This document shows positions 25,252 to 34,100 of a stretch of DNA of 64,000 nucleotides, piece after piece. Made by a program: the position numbers and the translations under genes. Within the stretch, counting starts at the first letter, position 1. Every line of letters begins with the position of its first letter. The notes below the pieces were generated by a model, which saw only the letters and a program-made list of their open reading frames with translations, did no database searches and was not told the DNA's origin. The DNA lies in assembly GCA_963787185.1 (NCBI GenBank), contig CAWBCC010000014.1:1116001-1180000 (forward strand), in the 5' to 3' direction. This stretch comes from JAJXZP01 sp963787185 (GTDB taxonomy: Bacteria > Spirochaetota > Spirochaetia > Treponematales > Rectinemataceae).

Positions 25252-25481
25252 TACCGATCCCTTCGTATCGGTCCCACGATATCAGAAAACGAAGGGGAAA
25301 AGCGAGAAAAAAGTCCGCCTGGATACATACGGACGACATGCTCCAGGGAGGAGGCTATCGTATGCCCGGTTTCGGCCGCATTATGGAAGTTGGATATCTC
25401 ATGGTCCGCCCCTGCATAACGGGGCGCCAATGATTATATTATTTATGGGTAAGATGACCATATAACAAAGGGTTGGAGCCC
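25252..25481. promoter_or_regulatory. Divergent intergenic control region
   Basis: These 230 nt separate the AraC-type gene from the envelope operon. The part next to the operon is AT-rich (TGATTATATTATTTATGG, 25431-25448), but I cannot place a clear -35/-10 pair. Small inverted repeats are visible, such as CCGAT/ATCGG near 25255-25272 and CCCC-N8-GGGG near 25409-25424. They could be operator elements or simple hairpins. Confidence 0.35.
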
Positions 25482-27587
25482 ATGCGAAGAGCTACGCTGC
25501 GCGCAGGGATCGGCGTGCTGATAGTCCTATTCCTCCAGATTTCTTCCCCCCGGCAGAGTGTATGGTCCGCGTATGCCATCGATCTGAGCGTCCACGCCTC
25601 CCCCGATATCGTGATCCCGATGGGAGATTCGGCGTCGTTGTTTTCCGCCGGCTACGGCGGGACTCTGGATGCGGACTTCGAGTTCATGAATTTGCTTTCT
25701 CCCTACCTTGAGACGGGATTTCTCATCGCTCCACTATTGAACGTCGGCAGCAATATCACGTTGCTGGACGCAGGGGGAGGTCTCCAGCTCTTCGCCTATC
25801 CGATTCCCCGACTCGCCCTGAGGCTCGGCGGCGGCGGCGGCTTATCGGCCTTGGGCTGGGGAGCGCAGTCCGGTACCCTGGAGTATTGGCGCTTGAAGGC
25901 CGAGGCAGGGTATCGCTTCACCCCGGCCGTGAGCCTGCTGGCGGACGCGAAATATTCGAGCTATTTCGGAACGCAGGCGACCTTTTTTCAGGGTCTGGCG
26001 CTCGGGCTTTCGCTTCATGTCGGACTCGGATCGATCAACGACCAAGAATCCGGGATCGAATTGAAGGTTAAAGGCCAATCCGAAATATTCCCCGTCATGT
26101 ATTACAAGTACGGCAAGGATCCTGTGGCGACAATCGAACTCGTGAACCACGAGCAGGCCGAGATGCGCGACGTACGGGTGTATTTCTCCGCCGGCGAGTA
26201 TACGTCGCGCGAGTCCGAATGCGCCCGATTCTCCCTGATCCAGCCGGGCGGGAGCGTTGACGTCCCGGTCTATGGCGCATTCAGCGACAGAGTTCTCGCC
26301 TTCACCGAGGCGACCAAGGTGCAGGCCGAGGTTAGGGTCGTTTACAAGGTCCTCGACGCATCGCAGGAGGCGAAAAAAGCCCTGTCGCTTCGCTTCAATG
26401 GACGTAATGCGATGAGATGGCGCGATCCCGACGTTCTGGCCGCCTTCGTTTCCCCACAGGATCCTTCGATGCTCGAAATTTCGAAATATGTCGCCGGACT
26501 CGTTCGTAACGAGATCAGACCGGACATCGACAGGAATCTCCAGTTCGGGATGGGCCTGTTCGAGGCCCTGCGCCTGTATGGGCTCGTTCAAGGCGTCGAT
26601 CCGACCTCGCCCTACCGCACGCTCCATGGGGAGCCCGATTCGATCGCATATATCCAATACCCGTATCAGACTCTCTCCTATAAATCGGGCGATTCGGACG
26701 CCATCGCCTTGACCGTCGCGGAGGCCATGGAATCGGTCGCGATTCCCTCGGCGCTGGTGCCTCTTGCCGACGACGTGATCGTCGCCTTCCCCCTCGAGAT
26801 GAGCGGGACGAAGGCCATGACTTCGTTCATTTTTCCCGGCGATTTCATCTATGAGGACGGCGAAGCCTGGGTGCCGCTGCAGGCTTCGCGCATCCGTGAG
26901 GGGTTCTTGAGCGCCTGGCTGGGCGGAGCCGAACTGTGGAGGAACGCAGTGGCGTCCCGGGGCTCGGAAGGAGCGCCGCACCTGCTCCGAATCGAGGAGG
27001 CCTGGAAGAAATACTCCGCCGTAAGCCTGGCCGATGTGGATTTCAAACCAATCAAGCCGACGGAGGACCAGGTGGATCTGGCCTTCGAGAACGCGCTGGG
27101 ACGATTCGTCAAGCGCGAGATCTCGCCCAGAGTGCAGCGGCTTCTTTCGGAGATGGGCGGGCTCGACAAAGGCTCCGGCAGACAGCTGAACAGCCTCGGG
27201 ATCCTTTATGCCCGTTACGGTCTGTATCCCGAGGCCAGGGCTCAATTCGAGAGCGCCGTCGCGAAGGATTACGCACCTGCGCTCACCAATCTGGCCAACG
27301 TGGCCTTTCTGCTGGACGACTACGAAACGGCCGCGTCCTACTTCCGGAAGGCCCTGGACCTCCAGGCGGACAACAAGGCCGCGCTCGTGGGTTTGGCGAG
27401 GGCGGAATATGAACTGGACGACTTCTCCCAGGCCGACGCTCTCTTCGCCCGCGTGAGGAGCATGGATCCGGCTCTCGCCGAGCAATTCTCCTATCTTTCG
27501 TCCCAGGTCGAGGGCTCGACCGCTCTTCGTGCGTCTTCGGCCGCGGCGGATCGGGGCGGCGGAATGACTTGGGCGGAGGGAGAATGA
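25482..27587 (+). CDS. Exported TPR protein with degenerate transglutaminase-like domain
   Basis: The 701-residue protein begins with a signal peptide (RRATLRAGIGVLIVLFLQ, cleavage after SAYA likely). Then comes a Gly-rich beta-strand region like a small outer-membrane barrel (about residues 35-190), a middle beta domain, a transglutaminase-like segment (about 330-500) and a C-terminal TPR region (about 560-680). It is a paralogue of the next gene, with the same layout. Aligned with it, the catalytic Cys and His positions are Ser405 and Asp431, and the third position in WAPVE is Gln in WVPLQ. It is therefore probably an inactive partner. The ATG at 25482 follows GGAG; a TTG at 25473 is the alternative. 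Its stop overlaps the next ATG. Confidence 0.75.
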   Translation: MRRATLRAGIGVLIVLFLQISSPRQSVWSAYAIDLSVHASPDIVIPMGDSASLFSAGYGGTLDADFEFMNLLSPYLETGFLIAPLLNVGSNITLLDAGGGLQLFAYPIPRLALRLGGGGGLSALGWGAQSGTLEYWRLKAEAGYRFTPAVSLLADAKYSSYFGTQATFFQGLALGLSLHVGLGSINDQESGIELKVKGQSEIFPVMYYKYGKDPVATIELVNHEQAEMRDVRVYFSAGEYTSRESECARFSLIQPGGSVDVPVYGAFSDRVLAFTEATKVQAEVRVVYKVLDASQEAKKALSLRFNGRNAMRWRDPDVLAAFVSPQDPSMLEISKYVAGLVRNEIRPDIDRNLQFGMGLFEALRLYGLVQGVDPTSPYRTLHGEPDSIAYIQYPYQTLSYKSGDSDAIALTVAEAMESVAIPSALVPLADDVIVAFPLEMSGTKAMTSFIFPGDFIYEDGEAWVPLQASRIREGFLSAWLGGAELWRNAVASRGSEGAPHLLRIEEAWKKYSAVSLADVDFKPIKPTEDQVDLAFENALGRFVKREISPRVQRLLSEMGGLDKGSGRQLNSLGILYARYGLYPEARAQFESAVAKDYAPALTNLANVAFLLDDYETAASYFRKALDLQADNKAALVGLARAEYELDDFSQADALFARVRSMDPALAEQFSYLSSQVEGSTALRASSAAADRGGGMTWAEGE

Positions 27588-30500
27588 ACCGCGGAGCGCG
27601 GATCGGGAGACTCACGGGCCTAGGCTCGGCATGTATAGCCCTGCTCCTTCTGAGTCCGGTCCGCGTGTGGTCCCAGACGGACGCCACTCCCTATTTGCGT
27701 CCATTCGCGGAAATTCGCCTCCCGATAGCGGGCGACCAAGCCGATTTCTCCCCCGGATTCGGCGGAGGGACGGCCCTGGAATATCCGCTCCTGCCCTTTC
27801 TCGTGCCCTTCGTACGCGGAGTTTATTCGAGCAATCCCATCAAAACGACGGGGACGGCGTCCCTCGATCTCTACGAAGGAGATATCGGTCTGGGATTCGC
27901 GCTCAAGGCGGGAGACAGTTTCGGGTTCCGCTTAGACGCCATGGGAGGGGCGGCCAGCGCCGGCTATCTCGAAAAGTCGGGCAATGCCTACACGGCCGGC
28001 TTCAGGCTGGGCGCCAGCCTTCGCGTAGCCCCCGCATGGACCCTCGAGGCCGACGGCGGATTGTCCCGATATTACGGACGGGACGCCCCATTCCTGACCG
28101 TCGCCACCGCCGGTCTGATCGCCTCGTTCGCCTTGTCCGCTATCGGGGGCCATACATCGCGGCTGCGCATCGAAGAGCAGCACATCGATCAGGTGTTTCC
28201 TTCCCTGTACGCCTTCTATGACGATCACCCCTTCGGTTCCGTACGGATCGTCAACGACGAGGACGGCGCCGTGAGGAACGTCGTGGTATCGTTCAACGCA
28301 GGAAACTACATGGACCAACCGAAGGTCTGCGGCCAGTATTCCGTCATTCCTTCGGGAGGGGGCGTCACCGTTCCGCTGACCGCCCTATTCACCGATCAAG
28401 TCCTCTCGATCACTCAGGGCATCGATGCCCAGGGCGAAATCATCGTGGACTACAGCTTTTTCGGGCGGCGAAGCGAAGTCCGCTTTCCCATCGACTTCAG
28501 GATACAATTCAGGAACGCCATCACGTGGACCGACGACCGGCGGGCGGCGGCATTCGTCTCGCCGACGAATCCGGCTTCGCTCTGGTTCTCGAGGTTCGCC
28601 GCGGGCATCGTGCGCGATCGCCTGCGAAGCGGCATCAATAGGAATTTGCAGTTGGGGCTCTGCCTATTCGAGGCGGAGCGCCTGTACGGGCTCAACTATG
28701 TCGTCGTGCCCGCGAACGATTATTCGGTCAAGCACGCGAACGCTTCGATCGTCGACTCGGTCCAATTCCCCCACCAGACGTTGCAGAATAGGGGCGGGGA
28801 TTGTTCGGATCTCTCGATCCTGTACGCATCGCTCCTGCAATCCATCGGCATAAGGGCTGCCTTCATTACCATCCCTGGCCACATTTTCGCCGCCCTCGAT
28901 CTCGGCATATCGGAAGAGGAGGCTCGTTCCAGCTTCTACGATCCGGATCTCCTCATCTACCGCGACGGCCGCGCCTGGGCTCCGGTCGAAATCACCATGG
29001 TGAGGGACGATTTCATGAAGGCGTGGAAGGTCGGCGCCAAGGAGTGGTACGACAACACCGAGAGAGGGCAGGCCGCCTTCTATACCCTGCCCGACTGCTG
29101 GAAAGTATATCCGGCTGCGTCCTTCCCCGACGTCGATCCTCGCTTCGCCCTTCCCGACCAGGCCGAGATGATGCGGACCTTCGATAGCTCGCTCGACCAT
29201 TTCGTGGTTCGGCAGATCGATCCGCAAGTGCGTCGATTGAAAGAGCGACTCGCGCAAGCCGACCCCAGCGAGCTTGCGAACGAGCTCGGCATCCTCTACG
29301 GTCGGTACGGCATGCTCAGAGAAGCCTGGGCGCAGTTCTCGTCGGCCGCCAAGAATGGTTATCAGAGCGCCTGGGACAATCTGGGCAACGTCGCCTTTCT
29401 GCGCAAGGATTCCACGCTCGCGCTCTCCTACTATCAATACGCGGAGAAGCTCGATAGGAACGACAATATCGCTCTTCTGGGGATTTCCCGGTGCCAATTC
29501 GAGCTCGAGCGCTACGATCAGTCGGACGCCTCGTATACCGAACTCAAATCGAGGGATCTCGGCGAGGCGGTGAAGTACACCTACCTCGGGTCCGACTACA
29601 GCGAAAAGGGCAGAGCCTGGTCGCTCGCCGAGCGGCAGGCGACCACGATCTGGGCATGGCCGAAGCCGCCGAAGGCGGCTCTCGCCGCGCCGCTTCCGGC
29701 CGCCTCGCCGGTCCCATCCACCGAGACATCGGCACAGCCGGTCTCCCCTGCCGCAGCACCGGCAGCGGCGACGCCTCAAACCATATCGGGACCCACCCCC
29801 CTTCCGGAAAAGAGCACCACTCCGCTCAAGCCATCGCTCCCGTCCGCGGCGGCAGGAGCTCCCATGGCGGCGGCGGGCCCCATGGCAGGAGCTGCGATCC
29901 CGACTCCGCCGGAACCGGCATCGGCGACTTCGCTTGTCGAGCAGCCGATTGGGCCGGCAGCGACCGCCGTCGCGACGGGGATTCTCGCGCCCAATCCGGC
30001 GCCGATCGTTCCGCCGGCCTCTGTGCCGCCGGCCCTCGCCGCGCTTCCCGAGGACCAGGACATAGCCGCGGCAGCCGCCGCGGCTGCCGCGAGTTCGACC
30101 GCGGCTGCGCCGCCGGCCTCTACGACCTCGCCTGCATCCGTGCCTGCTTTGCCTGCTCCGGTTGCTCCGGCGGTCGCAGAGCCCACTGCACCGGCCGTAG
30201 CCCTGACCTCGCCCGCAGCTGCGGCACCGGTGGAGCCCGCCGCTTCGACTCCTCCGGCGGCGCCTGCGGCCCCTGCCGCGACGCCCGAGCTGCCTCCGGC
30301 AGCGTCTCCGGCTACGACAGAGCAAACGTCGATCATGTCGCCTCCGATACCGACCGCCGCAGTCCAGCCGCCTGCCGCCGCGGCCGCACCGGCAGCCGTG
30401 CCTGCTCCGGTTGCGGCGGCGGTGCCAGAGCCCACTGCCCCGGCCGTAGTCCTGGCCTTGCCCGCGGCTGCGGCGCCCGTGGAGTCCGCCGCTTCGACTC

Positions 30501-31153
30501 CTCCGGCGGCGCCTGCGGCCCCTGCCTCCTCGCCCGAACGGCCGCCGGCCCCGGCGACGACAGTGGCTCTCGCTCCGGAAACTCCTCCTCTGCCTTCTCC
30601 GATCCTGAAGGGCTTCGAAGCGTTCTTCCCAGGGCGGGGAGTCTGGCGTCTGGCGACCGGTAGCGCGGAGCAGACGAATCCCGGAGAATATTTCTCCAAG
30701 CTCGTAGCTCCGCTGGTTCAGAGTGGCGATCCATATCGCTACGAGTTTACCGCGCGTTCCGAGGGTTCGGGTTTCGTCGGATTCGGCATTCACGTGTTCG
30801 TTCGCTCCATAGAGACCCATAAGGGCTGGGGAGAGGGCCGATCGATACTCGTCTGGCTGACCTACGATCCGCATCGTCATCAATCCGATTCCACGAGGCT
30901 TCAGATTTACCGGTCGCTGCGGGACAGCTACATGACGATGGTACGAGACATCCCGCTGCCCATCTCCCTGTTCGAAGAACACAGATACGTGGTGGATATA
31001 GACCCCGTTCGGGGAAGCCTTGCGGTAAGCGTCGACGACAAACCGGAGCTCTCGGAAGAGGGCATCCCTGATGTCGGAGACGGAGCCTTCGTGGCGTTCA
31101 GAACGATCGGCAGAGCAATAATCAGCAATTTCCGTGTCGAGGTGAAAAAATGA
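27584..31153 (+). CDS. Exported transglutaminase-like TPR protein with Pro/Ala linker and C-terminal beta domain
   Basis: The 1189-residue protein starts with a signal peptide (LGSACIALLLLSPVRVWS). It shares the barrel-like, middle and transglutaminase-like domains of the upstream paralogue. Here the catalytic set looks complete: Cys407 in GGDCSDLS, His433 in PGHIF, and an acidic residue in WAPVEIT. TPR repeats (about 555-680) follow, then a Pro/Ala/Ser/Thr-rich linker of about 310 residues. The last 180 residues form a compact beta-rich domain (GFEAFFPGRGVWRL to ISNFRVEVKK) like a carbohydrate-binding or LamG-type fold. It could crosslink or cleave envelope polypeptides. The substrate is unknown; the neighbouring lipoprotein is the obvious candidate. 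Confidence 0.75.
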   Translation: MNRGARIGRLTGLGSACIALLLLSPVRVWSQTDATPYLRPFAEIRLPIAGDQADFSPGFGGGTALEYPLLPFLVPFVRGVYSSNPIKTTGTASLDLYEGDIGLGFALKAGDSFGFRLDAMGGAASAGYLEKSGNAYTAGFRLGASLRVAPAWTLEADGGLSRYYGRDAPFLTVATAGLIASFALSAIGGHTSRLRIEEQHIDQVFPSLYAFYDDHPFGSVRIVNDEDGAVRNVVVSFNAGNYMDQPKVCGQYSVIPSGGGVTVPLTALFTDQVLSITQGIDAQGEIIVDYSFFGRRSEVRFPIDFRIQFRNAITWTDDRRAAAFVSPTNPASLWFSRFAAGIVRDRLRSGINRNLQLGLCLFEAERLYGLNYVVVPANDYSVKHANASIVDSVQFPHQTLQNRGGDCSDLSILYASLLQSIGIRAAFITIPGHIFAALDLGISEEEARSSFYDPDLLIYRDGRAWAPVEITMVRDDFMKAWKVGAKEWYDNTERGQAAFYTLPDCWKVYPAASFPDVDPRFALPDQAEMMRTFDSSLDHFVVRQIDPQVRRLKERLAQADPSELANELGILYGRYGMLREAWAQFSSAAKNGYQSAWDNLGNVAFLRKDSTLALSYYQYAEKLDRNDNIALLGISRCQFELERYDQSDASYTELKSRDLGEAVKYTYLGSDYSEKGRAWSLAERQATTIWAWPKPPKAALAAPLPAASPVPSTETSAQPVSPAAAPAAATPQTISGPTPLPEKSTTPLKPSLPSAAAGAPMAAAGPMAGAAIPTPPEPASATSLVEQPIGPAATAVATGILAPNPAPIVPPASVPPALAALPEDQDIAAAAAAAAASSTAAAPPASTTSPASVPALPAPVAPAVAEPTAPAVALTSPAAAAPVEPAASTPPAAPAAPAATPELPPAASPATTEQTSIMSPPIPTAAVQPPAAAAAPAAVPAPVAAAVPEPTAPAVVLALPAAAAPVESAASTPPAAPAAPASSPERPPAPATTVALAPETPPLPSPILKGFEAFFPGRGVWRLATGSAEQTNPGEYFSKLVAPLVQSGDPYRYEFTARSEGSGFVGFGIHVFVRSIETHKGWGEGRSILVWLTYDPHRHQSDSTRLQIYRSLRDSYMTMVRDIPLPISLFEEHRYVVDIDPVRGSLAVSVDDKPELSEEGIPDVGDGAFVAFRTIGRAIISNFRVEVKK
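30179..30526 (+). repeat. 99-bp direct repeat in the Pro/Ala linker
   Basis: Two near-identical copies (about 30179-30277 and 30428-30526) encode EPTAPAV-x-x-x-PAAAAPVE-type text. They show that the linker has grown by duplication. Confidence 0.7.
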
Positions 31154-34100
31154 GACCCGAGATCCAGGCAGCGCGGATGATGCGACGCACGATGGAGAAA
31201 ACACGAAGAGCCAGATGGGCTTTCCACCTCGCCTCCGCCCTGCTCATGTCCGGTGCGTTGGCGATCTCGTGTCAGAATTTGCTGACGGGAAAAGATATCA
31301 AGAATCAGGTCACCCAGGACGTTACTGCGGCGAACGCGGCGAGCGTGACGGTCACGATCGCTGCGAATCCGAGCTCGGGTGGGACGCTTTCCCTGAGCGG
31401 GCAACAGACGGAGAAAGTGGGAGTGGCCTTCAGCCTTACCGCCAGCCCTTACGACGCCAATTATGTCTTCGGCGGGTGGACGGCGACGGGATCGGGCAAT
31501 GTCACTTTCTCGGCCGCGGGCTCGGCCACGACGACCGCGACGATCGGAAGCAACGCCGGCAATATCGTGATTACGGCGACCTTCACGGCGAGGCCCGCGG
31601 TTTTGACGTATACGCCGACCTTGGCCAGCAGTAATGTTTTCGTCAACCAACCGATCATTATCAATTTCAGCAAGGCAATGGACACTTCCTCGTTCACGAA
31701 ACCCGGAAACGTCGTCGTAACCTACGACAGTATCAATCCAACGATCCCGAATCCACAAACTATGTTCACGTCGGGAACGACGTCGACCTATCTTACCGAA
31801 ACTTGGACTTCGACTCAGCTGAAACTTACGCCTCAATCGCCGAGTTATTTGCCGGCCAATAGTACCATTACGGTAAAACTCTCGCCCAGCATCTGCGATT
31901 CCACCGAGATTGCGATTGGAGGAAGTGTAGGACCATCCTTTTACTACTATACGGGCGGCTCGGTCGATACCTCAACGCCGACGATCGGCGGCGTTACGGT
32001 CTTGAACGGAAACAGTTCGGCTCCCGTCGCTGCCACTTTCGTTTCCGGTTCGACAACCTGCTATGCGGTAAAGAGTTCGTCCGTGACGCTCGAAGTCGCC
32101 GCCTCGACGGGGTCCGGTTCCACCACGGTTCAGACCCTGGAAATATCAGAGACCGGGAACACTGGCGGACAGTCGGAAACGGTGCCGACAGAAGTCGGCT
32201 ATACTTCGTCGTATGGCTATACTCTCCGAACGACCGACCAAGGAATAAAAACCTTGGCCATAACGGTCTTAAGCTCGACGGGCATAGCATCGAGTACTTA
32301 TTCAATAAGCGTTTATCTCGATACGACCGCGCCGGCATCACCGGTTGTTGGTTCAAGTAATAGCCCATATGTCTCGTCAGGCGTGTATTATTATAAGACG
32401 GGCGGGGTGGCGTTCGCGCCGACGTCCACCGATAGTGGTTCGGGCATTGCGGGCTACTCGACGAGTTCGAGCGGTGCATCGCCGTCTTCGACGGTCACGT
32501 TGACGACCAATGGGGCGATCTACGCGGTGGACAACGCCGGTAATGTCTCGAGTGGGTTGCCGGTGACGGTGACGCAGGACGACACGGCGCCGGCGACGCC
32601 GGGCATCAGCTCGAGCACGAGCCCGTATGTTTCGTCGGGCGGTGTGTACTATTACGAGACAGGCGGCGTGACGTTTACGCCGGCGTCCACCGACAGTGGT
32701 TCGGGTATTGCAGGCTACTCGACGAGTTCGAGCGGTGCATCGCCGTCTTCGACGGTCACGTTGACGACGAGCGGGACGATCTACGCGGTGGACAACGTGG
32801 GTAATGTTTCGAGCGGATTGTCGGTGACAGTGACGCAGGACGACACGCCGCCGGTCCTGAACAATCTGGGAGCGCCGACGGGAACGGGCATTTATGAAAG
32901 CGGCTCGACCTACTATACGAAAGGTACGAATCTGACATTCAGCCCGACGGCTACGGATAGTGGTTCGGGGGTGAAGGGCTATAACACGGACGGAAGCACG
33001 ACGGCAGCGGGCTATCCGCTGGACCTGAGTGTTGGGGCCACCTACACGATCTATGCGGTGGACAATATCGGGAACATTGGACCCCTCGGGGCGGTGACGG
33101 TGACGCAGGACAATACAATTCCGACGGCGCCGACCTTCGTCTCGAGCACCAGTCCGTACGTGAACGCCGGCACCTACTACTACAAGACCGGCGGAGTGAC
33201 CTTTACCCTGACGGCGACCGCAGGGGCGTCGGGGCTCAAGGGGTACACGACGGATCCTGCCGGCATAAGCCCCGTTCCGGTCATGACGCCGACGTTGACC
33301 GCGAGCGGGACGCTTTACGCGGTGAGCAACGTCGGGCTCGTATCGGCGACCGGCTTGGCGCTTACGGTGACGCAGGACAATACGGCTCCGTCGGCGCCGA
33401 CCTTCGTCTCGAGCACCAGTCCGTACGTGAACGCCGGCACCTACTACTACAAGACCGGCGGAGTGACCTTTACCCTGACGGCGACAGCAGGGGCGTCGGG
33501 GCTCAAGGGGTACACGACGGACTCGGCCGGCATAAGCCCCGTACCGGTCATGACGCCGACGTTGACCGCGAGCGGGACGCTCTACGCGGTGAGCAACGTC
33601 GGGCTCGTATCGGCGACCGGCTTGGCCCTTGCGGTGACGCAGGATGCGACGGTGCCCGCGCCGCCGACGGTAAGTTCCAGTACGGCCCAATATTCATCCG
33701 CCGGGGATTACTACTCCCAGACAGGAAGCGTGAACTTTACACTGTCGGCCAGCGTAGGGGTATCGGGGCTCAAGGGATACACGACGGATCCTGCCGGCGT
33801 AAGCCCCGCTCCGGTCATGACGCCGACATTGAGTGCGGGATCGTCGACTTGGTATACGGTGAGCAACGTAGGCACCGTATCGGTAACGGGCTTGGCGCTT
33901 ACGGTGACGCAGGACAATACGGCTCCGTCGGCGCCGACCTTCGTCTCGAGCACCAGTCCGTACGTGAACGCCGGCACCTACTACTACAAGACCGGCGGAG
34001 TGACCTTTACCCTGACGGCGACAGCAGGGGCGTCGGGGCTCAAGGGGTACACGACGGACTCGGCCGGCATAAGCCCCGTACCGGTCATGACGCCGACGTT

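Noticed and set aside
28664..31204. 846-codon minus-strand frame over the Pro/Ala linker gene.
   Set aside because: It is Arg/Gly-rich shadow translation of GCC/CCG-rich codons. The plus-strand gene has signal peptide, domains and operon context.
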